Shown: positions 47,274-58,414 of the stretch, piece after piece
How the letters are laid out: each line of letters begins with the position of its first letter
Numbering within the stretch: the first letter of the stretch is position 1
Assembly: GCF_002327185.1 (NCBI RefSeq)
Contig: NZ_CP018624.1
Span: forward strand, 1,364,001-1,428,000
Length of the DNA stretch: 64,000 bases
Origin: Clostridium chauvoei
GTDB lineage: Bacteria > Bacillota > Clostridia > Clostridiales > Clostridiaceae
Reading direction: 5' to 3'
Translations under genes and position numbers: made by a program
The notes under the pieces: generated by a model
Told to the model about the DNA's origin: nothing
Databases searched by the model: none
Seen by the model: the letters and a program-made list of their open reading frames with translations, nothing else

Positions 47274-48509
47274 TTATAGTTTTAATGTCTTTTTTCCCTT
47301 AACTAACATATCATTTTCTTTTAAAGGCACTTCTACCTTTGCAGTAAACATCATATGGGCTCTATTTGCAACATTTGTTTGAATTTCTTTTTCCAAATCA
47401 AACATTTCTTTAAGCTCTACATCAAAATATGGTGTATGTGCTCTTAAAACTTCTACAGTATCATTTTCAAACACTCTATTTTTTTGAAGAATTGTTGCAA
47501 CTTTAGTTTCCGGGTCATAAGACTTAACTATACCTACAATGTCATAATCTCTAACATATGATGATTCATCATAGTTTTGTTCTCCACTTTTTCCAAAGAA
47601 GAAACCAGTATGGTATTGTCTATGGCTTATTTTTAATAGTGTTTCCATCCACTCTTCTTTAAATTCATAGTTTTCAGGATCTTCCATATAAGAATCTATA
47701 GCATCTCTATATGCTTTTACAACTGATGCTACATAAAACTCACTTTTCATTCTTCCTTCAATTTTTAATGAATGTATTCCACTCTTAATAAGTTCTGGAA
47801 TATGATGTATCATACATAAATCTTTAGAGTTCATTATATAAGTTCCATTATCATCCTCTACTACTGGATAATATTGTCCAGGTCTTGTTTCTTCAACTAG
47901 ATGATATTTATATCTACATGCATTAGAGCAAATCCCCTTATTTGCATCTCTACCTAGCATATAGTTAGATATTAAGCATCTACCTGAATATGCTATACAC
48001 ATAGAACCATGTATAAATGCTTCTAATTCACATTCTTCTGGTAAATTTGCTTTTATTCCATTTATTTCATTGAATGTAAGCTCTCTTGCTAATACTATTC
48101 TTTTTACGCCTTGATCATACCAAAACTTAGCTGCTTTCCAGTTTACTGTATTTGCTTGAGTACTTAAATGTATTTCTAAATCTGGTGCAACTTCTTTAGC
48201 TGCAACTATTATTGAAGGGTCTGCAACTATTATTGCATCTATTCCTAAATCATTTAGCCCCTTTATATAGTTTTCAACTCCAGTTAAGTCATGGTTTCTT
48301 GGGAATACATTCATAGTTACATATAATTTTCTTCCTCTTTCATGACAGTACTTAACACCTTCAGCAATTTCATCATTTGTAAAATTATCTGAGAATGCTC
48401 TTAAGTTTAATTTCCCTCCACCTATATATACAGCATCGGCTCCAAAATCTATAGCTACCTTTAATTTTTCTAGACTTCCTGCTGGTGCTAAAATCTCTGG
48501 TTTTTTCAT
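47274..48509 (-). CDS. U32 family peptidase (RlhA/TrhP/YrrO-type)
   Basis: This 411-residue protein starts MKKPEILAPAGSLEKLK and has the U32 signature EAFIHGSMCIAYSGRC. A cysteine cluster follows (RCLISNYMLGRDANKGICSN with ACRYKY), likely binding an Fe-S cluster. Characterised family members hydroxylate tRNA or 23S rRNA rather than cleave proteins; TrhP makes 5-hydroxyuridine in tRNA. Only one U32 gene is present, where B. subtilis has two (yrrN, yrrO). Confidence 0.9.
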   Translation of the reverse strand: MKKPEILAPAGSLEKLKVAIDFGADAVYIGGGKLNLRAFSDNFTNDEIAEGVKYCHERGRKLYVTMNVFPRNHDLTGVENYIKGLNDLGIDAIIVADPSIIVAAKEVAPDLEIHLSTQANTVNWKAAKFWYDQGVKRIVLARELTFNEINGIKANLPEECELEAFIHGSMCIAYSGRCLISNYMLGRDANKGICSNACRYKYHLVEETRPGQYYPVVEDDNGTYIMNSKDLCMIHHIPELIKSGIHSLKIEGRMKSEFYVASVVKAYRDAIDSYMEDPENYEFKEEWMETLLKISHRQYHTGFFFGKSGEQNYDESSYVRDYDIVGIVKSYDPETKVATILQKNRVFENDTVEVLRAHTPYFDVELKEMFDLEKEIQTNVANRAHMMFTAKVEVPLKENDMLVKGKKTLKL

Positions 48510-48515
48510 ATTTAA

Positions 48516-49160
48516 TTACCTCCTTTTAGTCACTGCAATTCCATCCCCCATTGGTATTACAGATGTAATTAGCTCTTTATCTTTTGATACAAGATCTAAA
48601 TATGTTCTCATTCTTTTCACTATTGTTATTTTTCTTCTTTTTACTAAATCATTTGATGCAACCATACCCCTAAATAGAACATTATCTGCAATTATAATTC
48701 CATCTTTTTTTAGTAATCTAAGACAATGTGGTAAAAAATGATTATAATGTCCTTTACCTGCATCCATAAATATCAAGTCATATGGTTCTTGTAATTCCTC
48801 TAAAATTTCTAAACAATCTCCAGACTTTATTTCAATTTTATCTTCTAAATTAAACTTTTTAAAGTTTTCTTTAGCATATCTTATCATATTTTCATCACGC
48901 TCTATAGTAGTAATACTTGGATTTGTTCCTGATGCTTCATACATTAATGTAGCTGAGTATCCTATAGCTGTGCCTAATTCTAATATTCTTAAAGGTTTTT
49001 TCATATTAACCATAAATTCTAAAAATTTTGCTGTTTCTTTTTGTGCAATGGGTACTCCATTTTCCTTTGCAAAATCTTCTAATTCCTTATATTTACCTTC
49101 ATTTTCTCCTATTAAACCTCTAATATATTCTTCCATATAATCATAGGTTATTCCACTCAT
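48516..49160 (-). CDS. SAM-dependent O-methyltransferase (YrrM/TrmR family)
   Basis: This protein of about 214 residues has the class I fold with motif I ILELGTAIGYSA and DLIFMDAGKGHY as metal and SAM contacts. B. subtilis YrrM (TrmR) methylates 5-hydroxyuridine at tRNA position 34 to 5-methoxyuridine. Adjacency to a U32 hydroxylase gene fits that pathway. I use ATG 49160 with GGAGGAAT upstream; a start at 49181 would overlap mltG. Confidence 0.9.
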   Translation of the reverse strand: MSGITYDYMEEYIRGLIGENEGKYKELEDFAKENGVPIAQKETAKFLEFMVNMKKPLRILELGTAIGYSATLMYEASGTNPSITTIERDENMIRYAKENFKKFNLEDKIEIKSGDCLEILEELQEPYDLIFMDAGKGHYNHFLPHCLRLLKKDGIIIADNVLFRGMVASNDLVKRRKITIVKRMRTYLDLVSKDKELITSVIPMGDGIAVTKRR

Positions 49161-49161
49161 T

Positions 49162-50184
49162 TTATTCCTCCAAATAGCCAAGCTCTTTTAGTTTTCTCAT
49201 AAATTCATGTTCATCACTTGTAAAGAAGTGATGTTTCATATCCTTTTCTAAGACATAGAATAAATAATCAGTTGAAGCAGGTTTTAATGCTGCTAAAATT
49301 GATGGCATTCCTGGATTTGATATAGGTCCTATAGGTAATCCATTAATTTTATATGTATTATAAGGTGAATCTATTTCTAAATGTTTATTTAAAACCGTTT
49401 CAACATGTTCACCTAATGCATATATAACTGTAGCATCTATTTGTAACTTCATACCTTTTGATACTCTATTAGAAATTACAGATGATATTAATGGTCTTTC
49501 CTTATCTACTCTAGCTTCTTTTTCTATCATTGATGCTATTGTAATTATAGTTTCTACATCTTCATCAGAAACTTTCATATTGGTTTCTTTTAAAGCTTCT
49601 TTAAAGGCTTCTTCAAATCTAGAAATCATAGCTTTTACTATGTCTTTAGGACTTTCATCCTGTTTGATAATATATGTATCTGGAAATAAATATCCTTCTA
49701 AATTATACCTTTTACTGGAATTTTTTTTAACAAAACTAGGTAATTCATATTCTTTTATAGTTTTTATGAATTCCTCTTTTGTACATATTCCTTCTTTTTC
49801 AAGCTTTAATGCTATATCATCTACTGTATATCCTTCTGGAACAGTAAATTTAATAAGTCCTTTTGTAGATTCACTAGTTAAGGTATCTACTATGTCGTTA
49901 ATACTCATAGTATTATGTATTTCATATGTACCTGGCTTTACTTCAAGATCCTTACTTGTAATCTTTAAATATAGTTTTATAAAAGGTAATCCTTTAATCT
50001 TATCACTTTGTGAGAGTTCATTTAAGATTCCATAAAAACTATCTCCCTCTTTTACATTTATTATTATATCGCCTTCAACTTTTACTGGATTTTTTATGGT
50101 TCTATTAAAAATTATAGAAGGAACGATAATAACAACAAGTAAAACAGCTATTAAAATTACTTTTTTTATATTAGAATTTTTCAT
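49162..50184 (-). CDS. mltG: Endolytic transglycosylase MltG (YceG-like)
   Basis: This 340-residue membrane protein has one N-terminal helix (about 8-27), a LysM-like small domain and the YceG catalytic domain. The catalytic glutamate is in SMIEKEAR, and TVIYALGEH follows. It cuts growing glycan strands and sets their length. The gene ends 2 bases before the O-methyltransferase start. Confidence 0.94.
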   Translation of the reverse strand: MKNSNIKKVILIAVLLVVIIVPSIIFNRTIKNPVKVEGDIIINVKEGDSFYGILNELSQSDKIKGLPFIKLYLKITSKDLEVKPGTYEIHNTMSINDIVDTLTSESTKGLIKFTVPEGYTVDDIALKLEKEGICTKEEFIKTIKEYELPSFVKKNSSKRYNLEGYLFPDTYIIKQDESPKDIVKAMISRFEEAFKEALKETNMKVSDEDVETIITIASMIEKEARVDKERPLISSVISNRVSKGMKLQIDATVIYALGEHVETVLNKHLEIDSPYNTYKINGLPIGPISNPGMPSILAALKPASTDYLFYVLEKDMKHHFFTSDEHEFMRKLKELGYLEE

Positions 50185-50203
50185 AAAAAACCCCCTATAT
50201 ACA

Positions 50204-50238
50204 AAAGTAAATAGCCTGATAATAGGCTATTCACTTTA
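50204..50238 (-). terminator. Intrinsic terminator of typA
   Basis: AAAGTAAATAGCCT and AGGCTATTCACTTT pair with one internal mismatch around a short loop, with TTTTG on the minus strand. It separates typA from mltG. Confidence 0.8.
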
Positions 50239-50284
50239 TTATAATACTTTTGTATATAATTTTAAAGAAATTTTTACAGTTTTC

Positions 50285-52111
50285 TTACTTTTTAGTTCTG
50301 CTTATCATTCTTTTTCTTTGAGCTGGATCTAATTCTCTTTTTCTCATTCTTACTGTTTCTGGTGTAACTTCTACTAATTCGTCAGCATTAATGAATTCTA
50401 AACATTGTTCTAATGTCATTTGTCTTGGAGGTATTAGTTTTACAGCTTCATCTGCTCCTGATGATCTTGTATTAGTAAGTTTTTTACCTTTACAAATATT
50501 TATATCTATATCTTCTGCTCTAGCACTTTCTCCAACAATCATACCTTTATATACAGGAACTCCTGCTCCTATAAATAAAACTCCTCTTTCTTGAGCATTA
50601 AATAAACCGTAAGCAATTGATTCTCCATCTTCGAATGAACAAATTGATCCTCTGCTTCTTCCTGGCATTTCACCTTTGTATGGTGCATATCCGTGGAATA
50701 CATGGTTCATTATTCCATTACCCTTTGTATCTGTCATAAATTCATTTCTGAATCCAATAAGTCCTCTAGCTGGAATAACAAATTCTAATCTTGTATATCC
50801 ATTAACAGCTGAAGTCATATTTACCATTTCACCTTTTCTAGGTCCTAATTTTTCCATAACAGGTCCCATGAATTCTTCTGGAACATCAATTGTTAAATAT
50901 TCCATTGGTTCTAATTTCTTTCCTGCTTCTTCTTTTAAGATAACATTTGCTTTTGAAACTTGAAGTTCATATCCTTCTCTTCTCATTGTTTCTATAAGTA
51001 TTGATAAATGAAGTTCTCCTCTTCCTGATACTTCGAAACAATCTGGAGTAATTTCTCTTACTCTTAAACTTACATTAGTTTCTAACTCTTTTAATAATCT
51101 ATCTCTTAAATGTCTTGATGTAACAAATTCTCCTTCTTTACCTGCAAAAGGTGAATCATTTACCATAAAGTTCATGCTTAATGTTGGTTCGTCAATTTCA
51201 ACGAATGGTAATGCTTCTGGTTCTTGTGAACTAGCTATAGTTTCTCCTATGTTACAATCTGGAACACCACTTAATGCTATTATATCACCTAAAGATGCTT
51301 CTGGAGCTTCTTCTCTATTTAATCCGCTATATGTAAATATATTTGAAACTCTGTAATTTGATGTACTTCCATCTTTTCTTACTAAAGCAACCATTTCATT
51401 TTTCTTTACTTTACCTCTATGGATTTTACCAATAGCTATTCTACCTACATATTCATTTGTATCTAATGTAGTAACTAACATTTGGAATGGTCCATCTAAA
51501 TATCCTTCTGGTGGTGCTACATGCTTTATTATAGTTTTGAATAATGGTTCCATGTTGTTATTTTCATCTTCCACATTATATCTTGCAAAACCTTCTCTAG
51601 CTGAAGCGTATATTATAGGGAAGTCTAATTGTTCATCATCTGCTCCTAATTCTAAGAATAGGTCAAATACTTCATCAATAACATTTTCAGGTCTAGCATT
51701 AGGCTTATCAATTTTGTTTATAACAACGATTGGCTTTAATCCTAGTTCTAATGCCTTCTTTAAAACGAACTTAGTTTGAGGCATTGGACCTTCATATGAA
51801 TCTACTACTAATAAAACTGAATCTACCATTTTTAATACACGTTCAACTTCTCCACCGAAATCAGCATGTCCTGGAGTATCTACAATATTTATCTTTATTT
51901 CATCATAAATTAAAGATGTATTCTTTGAAAGAATTGTAATTCCTCTTTCTTTTTCAAGATCGTTAGAATCCATTACTCTTTCATCTACTTTTTCATTACT
52001 TCTAAATACATGACTTTCTTTTAATAAAGCATCAACTAGCGTAGTCTTACCATGGTCAACGTGGGCTATGATAGCTATATTTCTTATATCATTTCTTTTT
52101 GTTAATTCCAT
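50285..52111 (-). CDS. typA: Translational GTPase TypA (BipA)
   Basis: This 608-residue ribosome-associated GTPase helps 50S assembly and stress adaptation. G1 is [10 protein letters not shown]2 ERGITI, G3 [11 protein letters not shown] and G4 NKID. EF-G-like domains and the TypA-specific C-terminal domain complete the protein. Length is normal. It has its own terminator on both sides and appears monocistronic. Confidence 0.97.
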   Translation of the reverse strand: MELTKRNDIRNIAIIAHVDHGKTTLVDALLKESHVFRSNEKVDERVMDSNDLEKERGITILSKNTSLIYDEIKINIVDTPGHADFGGEVERVLKMVDSVLLVVDSYEGPMPQTKFVLKKALELGLKPIVVINKIDKPNARPENVIDEVFDLFLELGADDEQLDFPIIYASAREGFARYNVEDENNNMEPLFKTIIKHVAPPEGYLDGPFQMLVTTLDTNEYVGRIAIGKIHRGKVKKNEMVALVRKDGSTSNYRVSNIFTYSGLNREEAPEASLGDIIALSGVPDCNIGETIASSQEPEALPFVEIDEPTLSMNFMVNDSPFAGKEGEFVTSRHLRDRLLKELETNVSLRVREITPDCFEVSGRGELHLSILIETMRREGYELQVSKANVILKEEAGKKLEPMEYLTIDVPEEFMGPVMEKLGPRKGEMVNMTSAVNGYTRLEFVIPARGLIGFRNEFMTDTKGNGIMNHVFHGYAPYKGEMPGRSRGSICSFEDGESIAYGLFNAQERGVLFIGAGVPVYKGMIVGESARAEDIDINICKGKKLTNTRSSGADEAVKLIPPRQMTLEQCLEFINADELVEVTPETVRMRKRELDPAQRKRMISRTKK

Positions 52112-52177
52112 TTAATTTCCTCCAATATATATCGATTTATTGTTTTCTTGTAAACCTATAACTTATTTTTCCCAAAA

Positions 52178-52207
52178 TAAAATTGGATACACTTCGTATC
52201 CAATTTC
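52178..52207 (-). terminator. Intrinsic terminator of rnjA
   Basis: AAATTGGATAC and GTATCCAATTT form an 11 base pair perfect stem with a five-base loop and TTTTATTTT on the minus strand. Confidence 0.92.
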
Positions 52208-52275
52208 TAATTTTATTTCACACTAATACTCTTATACATTCTAAGAGTAAACTCAAAAAATGTCAAGTTAAAGCG

Positions 52276-53943
52276 CTATATTTCCATTATTATAGGCAAT
52301 ATCATTGGCTTTCTCTTAGTTTTTTCATATAAGTATGTTCTAAGTTCATCTCTTATTCTTGATTTTAGGCTTGCCCAATCTGTAATCTTCTTTTCTTCAC
52401 ACTCTTTAAGCACATTCTTTACTATTTCTTTGGCTTCATCCATTAAACCTTCTGATTCTCTAACATAAACGAAACCTCTTGATATAATATCTGGACCTGC
52501 TACTACAGTATTATTTTCTTTTGAAAGTGTAACAACTACTGTTAATATACCATCTTGTGATAAATGTTTTCTATCTCTTAATACTATATTTCCAACATCT
52601 CCAACGCCTAATCCATCAACAAATACTTGACCTGAAATTACAGAACCGTTTTTTCTTATTCCTTGTCTATTAGCTTCAATAATATCTCCATTTTCTACAA
52701 TTACAACGTTACTTTCTGGAAGTCCAAGTTTCATTGCAAGTTCACCATGTTGTATTAAATGTCTATATTCACCATGAACAGGGATAAAATATCTAGGCTT
52801 TACTAAACACTGCATTAGTTTTAATTCTTCTTGACAAGCATGCCCAGATACATGGACTTCTGCTAAAGATTCATATATTACATCTACACCTTTTTTAAAC
52901 AATTGATTTATAACCTTAGAAACAAGTTTTTCATTTCCTGGAATTGGTGTAGCTGAAATAATAACTGTATCTCCTTCTACAAGATTAACTTTTCTATGTT
53001 CTGATGCAGCCATTCTAGCTAAAGCTGACATTGGTTCACCTTGACTACCTGTAGTTATTATAACAACTTGATCATTATTATATTTATTAATTTGATCTAT
53101 ACTAACTAGTACATCCTTTTCAAATTCTAAATATCCAAGTTCTATAGCAACTGCAACTATATTTTCCATACTTCTACCTGATACTGCAACTTTTCTTCCA
53201 TAAATTGTAGCAGCATCTATTATTTGTTGTATTCTATGGATATTTGAAGCAAAGGTTGCTACTATAATCCTACCTTTAGTTTTAGAGAATATTCTTGCAA
53301 AACTCTCCCCTACTCTTCTTTCTGACATAGTGTATCCTGGTCTTTCAACATTTGTTGAATCTGCCATCATCACCAATACACCTCTTTTTCCTAATTCTGC
53401 AAGTCTTGCAAAATCAGTTGGTTGACCATCAATAGGAGTATAATCTATTTTAAAATCTCCTGTGTGAAGTACAACTCCAAGTGGAGTGTGTATTGCTATT
53501 GCTACTGAGTCAGCAATAGAGTGGTTTGTTTTTATAAACTCTACTGATACAGAGTTTAATTTTATTACATCTCTTGGCTTTACTCGTACAAGTGTAGTTG
53601 TACTTAATAATCCGTGCTCTTTTAATTTAGTTTCCACAATACCAAGAGTTAGCTTAGTGCCATATATAGGTACATTTAATTGTTTTAGAATATATGGTAA
53701 TGCACCAATATGGTCTTCATGCCCGTGAGTTAAAAATATTCCTGTTACTCTATCTTTATTTTTTAATAGATAGCTTACATCTGGTATTACTAAATCAATA
53801 CCAAACATATCATCATCGGGGAATTTTAATCCACAATCTATTACAACTATATCATTTTTGTATTCAATTGCTGTTATGTTTTTCCCGATTTCATTTATTC
53901 CGCCTAAAGGAATAATTTTAACCTTAGCCTTTTCGTTTCTCAA
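52276..53943 (-). CDS. rnjA: Ribonuclease J
   Basis: This 555-residue metallo-beta-lactamase/beta-CASP enzyme has 5'-3' exonuclease and endonuclease activity in mRNA turnover. The metal motif HGHEDH (THGHEDHIGALPY) lies near residue 75 and the beta-CASP region carries TTGSQGEP. A later HVSGHA and PVHGEYRHL complete the metal site. Length is normal for RNase J. GGAGGGG precedes the ATG. Confidence 0.95.
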   Translation of the reverse strand: MRNEKAKVKIIPLGGINEIGKNITAIEYKNDIVVIDCGLKFPDDDMFGIDLVIPDVSYLLKNKDRVTGIFLTHGHEDHIGALPYILKQLNVPIYGTKLTLGIVETKLKEHGLLSTTTLVRVKPRDVIKLNSVSVEFIKTNHSIADSVAIAIHTPLGVVLHTGDFKIDYTPIDGQPTDFARLAELGKRGVLVMMADSTNVERPGYTMSERRVGESFARIFSKTKGRIIVATFASNIHRIQQIIDAATIYGRKVAVSGRSMENIVAVAIELGYLEFEKDVLVSIDQINKYNNDQVVIITTGSQGEPMSALARMAASEHRKVNLVEGDTVIISATPIPGNEKLVSKVINQLFKKGVDVIYESLAEVHVSGHACQEELKLMQCLVKPRYFIPVHGEYRHLIQHGELAMKLGLPESNVVIVENGDIIEANRQGIRKNGSVISGQVFVDGLGVGDVGNIVLRDRKHLSQDGILTVVVTLSKENNTVVAGPDIISRGFVYVRESEGLMDEAKEIVKNVLKECEEKKITDWASLKSRIRDELRTYLYEKTKRKPMILPIIMEI

Positions 53944-54019
53944 TATGTCCCCTCCTTTTCATAAGATATGTATTACAAAGGATGTCTTCTCTTAAAGTAA
54001 GAGGATTTCCTTTATTTAA

Positions 54020-54478
54020 TTATTTATGTTTACTTTGACATCTTTTACAAACACCAAAGAATTTAACGCTATGATCTAGTATTTTAAATCCATAAGTTCT
54101 TTCGATTTCTTCTTCTAATTCATCTAGTAAATCATCTTGAACTTCTAAAACACTTTTACATTCATTACATACTAAATGATGATGTCTATGTGCTTCATCT
54201 TTATGAACTAATTCATATCTACTACAACCATCATTTAAATCAAGTTTACATATAACACCTAATTCCTCTAATAGAATTATTGTTCTATATACAGTAGCTA
54301 ATCCAATTTCAGGGCATTTCTTTTTAACTTCATCGTATATTTCTTCTGCTGTTAAATGTTCGCCCTCATTTTCTATAATTGAATCTACAATAGCTCTTCT
54401 TTGAGGTGTTAACTTGTAACCCTTTTGCTTTAATTCTTCTTTTAATAAATTAAAATCAACGCATGTTATATCTTCCAT
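54020..54478 (-). CDS. fur: Fur-family transcriptional regulator
   Basis: This regulator of about 152 residues has an N-terminal winged helix (KGYKLTPQRRAIVDSI and GLATVYRTI). The metal-binding C-domain has HKDEAHRHHHLVC with the CNEC and CKRC structural zinc pairs. It is most like iron-responsive Fur or PerR, and the specificity cannot be settled from sequence alone. Start ATG 54478 is chosen for GAGGTG six bases upstream; an ATG two codons earlier is too close to that site. Confidence 0.88.
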   Translation of the reverse strand: MEDITCVDFNLLKEELKQKGYKLTPQRRAIVDSIIENEGEHLTAEEIYDEVKKKCPEIGLATVYRTIILLEELGVICKLDLNDGCSRYELVHKDEAHRHHHLVCNECKSVLEVQDDLLDELEEEIERTYGFKILDHSVKFFGVCKRCQSKHK

Positions 54479-54508
54479 AGACATCACCTCTTCACATTCC
54501 TTTTCGAT

Positions 54509-54784
54509 CTATTCAACATCACTAAAAATAGTGTCATAAGCTTCTTGAACTGCCGCAAGTTCTACTTCATCATCTACAGGGATTAATAAATCTTCCCCAT
54601 CTTCATCTTTGTCAACCTTTAATGCAAATACATCTTCTTCAGTATATTCTTCATCATAAACGATAACATATTCTGACTTTTCTTCTGTATCTGGATTTAT
54701 CATATCAAAAAATGCAACGATATTTAGTTTTACTAAATTTCCATCTTCATCATATAATTCTATTTGTTTTAAATCTTTATCCAT
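54509..54784 (-). CDS. DUF1292 family protein (YrzB-like)
   Basis: This acidic protein of about 91 residues starts MDKDLKQIELYDEDGN and has VAFFDMINPDTEEKSEYVIV. It belongs to the DUF1292 family found beside ruvX and ireB in Firmicutes; its function is unknown. ATG 54784 has AAAGGAGAT upstream; a longer reading frame from 54847 would overlap the intergenic region and adds a non-conserved extension. Confidence 0.88.
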   Translation of the reverse strand: MDKDLKQIELYDEDGNLVKLNIVAFFDMINPDTEEKSEYVIVYDEEYTEEDVFALKVDKDEDGEDLLIPVDDEVELAAVQEAYDTIFSDVE

Positions 54785-54862
54785 ATCTAATATCTCCTTT
54801 TTATAATTGTAGTTTTTTAGCTTAGTATTGTCAATAATAATTTTCAATTGGGAATTTCTTGT

Positions 54863-55279
54863 TTATTTCATGCTTATTCTGTCTAAATATCCTTGCAGAA
54901 TATATGTAGCTGCTATTTTATCAACTATTTTTTTTCTTTTATTTCTTGATAAATCTGCTTCTAACATAGCTTTATGGGCTGCAACTGTAGTTAACCTTTC
55001 ATCCCACATCTCTATTTTTAAGCCTGTAGCTGTTTTAATATCTTCTGATAACTCTAAAACACGTTCCCCAGACTCTCCAATACTTCCATTCATATTTTTA
55101 GGCAATCCAATAACTATAGTTTCTACAGAGTATTCTTTACATATTCTCTTAACTTCTTCTATGTCTTTTTCTCTATTTGATCTTCTTATTGTAGTTATTC
55201 CTTGAGCTGTCCAACCTAATGGATCACTAATTGCTACTCCTATAGTTTTTGATCCTACATCTAATCCTAGTATCCTCAC
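54863..55279 (-). CDS. ruvX: Holliday junction resolvase-like RuvX/YqgF
   Basis: This 138-residue RNase H-fold nuclease starts [18 protein letters not shown], with the catalytic aspartate in LDVG. The second acidic residue is in WDERLTT and the last in DKIAA. Homologues process the 5' end of 16S rRNA and may resolve junctions. It lies between ireB and the DUF1292 gene, as in B. subtilis (yrrK). Confidence 0.94.
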   Translation of the reverse strand: MRILGLDVGSKTIGVAISDPLGWTAQGITTIRRSNREKDIEEVKRICKEYSVETIVIGLPKNMNGSIGESGERVLELSEDIKTATGLKIEMWDERLTTVAAHKAMLEADLSRNKRKKIVDKIAATYILQGYLDRISMK

Positions 55280-55299
55280 ACTTGACTCCTTAAATATTA

Positions 55300-55325
55300 A
55301 GAGTGCCCGAATGAACGGGCACTCT
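55300..55325 (-). terminator. GC-rich hairpin between ireB and ruvX
   Basis: AGAGTGCCCG and CGGGCACTCT pair over 10 bases with a six-base loop. It directly follows the ireB stop. The T-run on the minus strand is poor (TTAATATT), so it may attenuate rather than end transcription. Confidence 0.65.
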
Positions 55326-55583
55326 CTATTTTATTTCCAAATAAGATTTTATAACTTCTTCTAAAATTTCATCTCTTTCAAGTTTTCTAAGTAAAGCTCT
55401 TGCTCCATTGTAGCTTGTAATGTAAGAAGGGTCTCCAGAAATAAGATATCCAACTAATTGGTTAATTGGATTATAACCCTTTTCCTGTAACGCATTATAA
55501 ACATCTGTTAAAATTGATTTTGTTAAATCTTCTCTATTAATGTTTAAATTAAATTGCATTGTATGATCTAAGTTATTATTCAT
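55326..55583 (-). CDS. ireB: IreB family regulatory phosphoprotein (UPF0297/DUF965)
   Basis: This 85-residue protein has the family core [34 protein letters not shown]. In Enterococcus, IreB is a small dimer phosphorylated on N-terminal threonines by the PASTA kinase IreK, and it controls cephalosporin resistance. T8 and T17 are available near the N-terminus here. The corresponding kinase and phosphatase (prkC, prpC) are in this window. The start ATG has an unusual layout: AAGGGGG is 26 bases upstream with a small hairpin between. Confidence 0.93.
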   Translation of the reverse strand: MNNNLDHTMQFNLNINREDLTKSILTDVYNALQEKGYNPINQLVGYLISGDPSYITSYNGARALLRKLERDEILEEVIKSYLEIK

Positions 55584-55715
55584 AGTATCGCTGCCCTATC
55601 TGCAGCTCACCCCCTTACTTTTTTAATATTCATTATAAATATTATATCTAATAAATGATTTTTTATTCATTTATTTACTTTACTTAATTATACCTTAAAT
55701 CTATAAAAAAGTACA

Positions 55716-58355
55716 CTATTTTACTAAAGTTTCAACTATTGAATAAGTTTTATCTACTGCTTCATTTATCTTTTCTGGATTCTTTCCGCCAGCTTGAGCC
55801 ATATCCGGTCTTCCACCGCCGCCTCCGCCAACAATAGTAGCCACTTCTTTTATTATTTTACCACAATGTACTCCTGATGAAACTACATCTTTAGTTGCCA
55901 TAGCTACTAAATTAACCTTTCCTTGTACATCACTTAATAATACAACAACACCACTACCAATCTTATTTCTAACCTTATCAGCTAAATCTCTTAATGCATT
56001 ACCATCAACATCTGAAACTGAGTATGCAACGACTTTAATTCCATTAATTTCTTTAACTGATTTTAAAATATCATCTTCAGCCCCTGAAGTTAACTTGCTC
56101 TTTAATTCTGCTATCTCTTTATCTTTTTCTTTTAATTCTGAAGTTTGAGATGATATTTTCTTTAAAACATCCTTTTCTGTACATTTTAAAGCTTCACAAG
56201 CTTCTTTTAAAGTTCTTTGTTTTTCTTCAATAAACTTAATAGCATTAAAACCAGTAACTGCTTCTATTCTTCTTATACCTGCTGCAACTCCTGATTCTCC
56301 AATTATCTTAAATAAACCAATTTCTCCTGCATTACATACATGTGTACCACCACAAAGTTCAACTGAGAATTCTCCAACATTTACAACTCTAACTTTATCT
56401 CCATATTTATCATCAAATAAAGCCATAGCACCACAATTTTTAGCTTCTTCTAATGTCATAAGGTTAGTTTCTACTTTAAATACTTCCATAACCTTTCTGT
56501 TAACTAATTCTTCTACTTTGTCTAGTTCTTCTAAAGTTAATCCTTGGAAGTGAGTAAAGTCAAATCTTAATCTTTCTTCATCAACATATGAACCTGCTTG
56601 ATTTACATGCTTTCCAACAACTTCTTTTAACGCTTCATGTAACATATGCGTTGCAGTATGATTCTTACATATATTAGCTCTTCTTTCTATATTAACTTCT
56701 AAAGTTACAATTTCATTAACTTTTATTTTTCCTTCATTAACTTTTACATAATGAACAGTTTTTCCACCAACATTTTTCTTAGTATCATAAACGTAAGCTT
56801 CACCTTGCTGACCTTTAATTATACCTTTATCTCCTACTTGACCACCCATTTCAGCATAGAAAGTAGTTTTATCTGTTACGATATACCCTTTGTCTCCTGC
56901 ATTAAGCTCATCCTTAAAGCTTTTATCATCAGCTAATACAAGAACTTTACCTTCTATTTTAGTTTCATTATATCCAACAAATTCAGTATTTATTGATGCT
57001 TCTATCTTATTTATAGGATTTTCGTCACTTCCCATATATGAAGTTTCGCCTCTTGCACTTCTTGCTCTTTGTCTTTGAGCTTCCATTTCCTTTTTGAAGG
57101 CTTCTTTATCAACATCCATTCCAACATCTTCTAAAATTTCTTCAGTAAGTTCTATTGGGAATCCATATGTGTCATATAATTTAAATGCTTCTTCACCCTT
57201 TAAGGTAGTTTCTTTAGATTCTTTTAATTTTTCAATATAACTATTTAATATGTGCATTCCTGCATCTATTGTTTCGTTAAATCTTTCTTCTTCTAAAGAT
57301 ACTATTTTTTCGATATAATCTTTATTTTCTTTTAATTGTGGATAAGCTTCTCCATAGTTTTCTACAACTGATTCAACTATATCAGTTAAGAATAATCCTT
57401 TTATTCCAAGTAATCTACCATGTCTTGCTGCTCTTCTTAAAAGTCTTCTAAGTACATAACCTCTTCCTTCATTACTTGGTTGAACTCCATCTGAAATAAG
57501 CATAGTTACTGATTTAACATGATCTGTAATTATTCTTAAAGAAATATCCTTTGATGAATCTTTTCCATAAACTACTCCTGATAACTTTGATACCTTATCT
57601 AATATATTTTTCACTGTATCTATTTCAAATATATTATTAACACCTTGCATTATAGTAGCTATTCTTTCTAATCCCATTCCTGTATCTATATTAGGATGAG
57701 CTAATCTATTATAGTTTCCTTCTTCATCTTTATCAAATTGAGTAAATACTAGATTCCAGAATTCAACTACTCTATCTTCTTCACTAGCTTCTAAAAACTC
57801 TTCTACAGTTTTTATAACTCCATCGCCTCTATCATAATGAATTTCTGTACATGGTCCACATGGTCCTACTCCAATTTCCCAGAAGTTATCATCTTTTCCT
57901 AATCTAAATATTCTACTTGTATCTACATTTGTTTTTTGACACCATATATCAAAAGATTCATCATCTTCTAAATAGATAGTTACATATAGCTTTTCCTTTG
58001 GTATTTGTAAAACTTCTGTTATAAATTCCCATGCCCATGGAATTATTTCTCCTTTAAAGTAATCTCCAAAAGAGAAGTTTCCTAACATTTCAAAGAATGT
58101 ACCATGTCTTGATGTTTTTCCTACATTTTCTATATCACCAGTTCTTATACATTTTTGACAAGTTGTTATTCTTGTCTTTGGTGGCTTTTGAAGTCCTGTA
58201 AAATATGGCTTTAAAGGTGCCATACCAGCATTTATTAATAATAAAGACTTGTCGTTTTTAGGTACTAAAGGAAAACTTTCAAGTCTTAAGTGTTCCTTTG
58301 ATTCAAAAAAGCTTAAATAAGCATCTCTTAGTTCATTTGCTCCCATGAATTTCAT
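55716..58355 (-). CDS. alaS: Alanyl-tRNA synthetase
   Basis: This 879-residue class II synthetase charges tRNA-Ala. The aminoacylation core (1-460) has [15 protein letters not shown] and the [13 protein letters not shown] motif. The editing domain has [11 protein letters not shown] and CGGTHV as zinc and catalytic residues. The C-Ala domain ends with the glycine-rich [17 protein letters not shown]. Length is normal. It is preceded by an alanine T-box, so expression rises when tRNA-Ala is uncharged. Confidence 0.98.
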   Translation of the reverse strand: MKFMGANELRDAYLSFFESKEHLRLESFPLVPKNDKSLLLINAGMAPLKPYFTGLQKPPKTRITTCQKCIRTGDIENVGKTSRHGTFFEMLGNFSFGDYFKGEIIPWAWEFITEVLQIPKEKLYVTIYLEDDESFDIWCQKTNVDTSRIFRLGKDDNFWEIGVGPCGPCTEIHYDRGDGVIKTVEEFLEASEEDRVVEFWNLVFTQFDKDEEGNYNRLAHPNIDTGMGLERIATIMQGVNNIFEIDTVKNILDKVSKLSGVVYGKDSSKDISLRIITDHVKSVTMLISDGVQPSNEGRGYVLRRLLRRAARHGRLLGIKGLFLTDIVESVVENYGEAYPQLKENKDYIEKIVSLEEERFNETIDAGMHILNSYIEKLKESKETTLKGEEAFKLYDTYGFPIELTEEILEDVGMDVDKEAFKKEMEAQRQRARSARGETSYMGSDENPINKIEASINTEFVGYNETKIEGKVLVLADDKSFKDELNAGDKGYIVTDKTTFYAEMGGQVGDKGIIKGQQGEAYVYDTKKNVGGKTVHYVKVNEGKIKVNEIVTLEVNIERRANICKNHTATHMLHEALKEVVGKHVNQAGSYVDEERLRFDFTHFQGLTLEELDKVEELVNRKVMEVFKVETNLMTLEEAKNCGAMALFDDKYGDKVRVVNVGEFSVELCGGTHVCNAGEIGLFKIIGESGVAAGIRRIEAVTGFNAIKFIEEKQRTLKEACEALKCTEKDVLKKISSQTSELKEKDKEIAELKSKLTSGAEDDILKSVKEINGIKVVAYSVSDVDGNALRDLADKVRNKIGSGVVVLLSDVQGKVNLVAMATKDVVSSGVHCGKIIKEVATIVGGGGGGRPDMAQAGGKNPEKINEAVDKTYSIVETLVK

Positions 58356-58414
58356 AGTAAATTACCTCCATTTATCTTCTTAATGATTTTTATCATTTAA
58401 TTGCATTTTGAATA

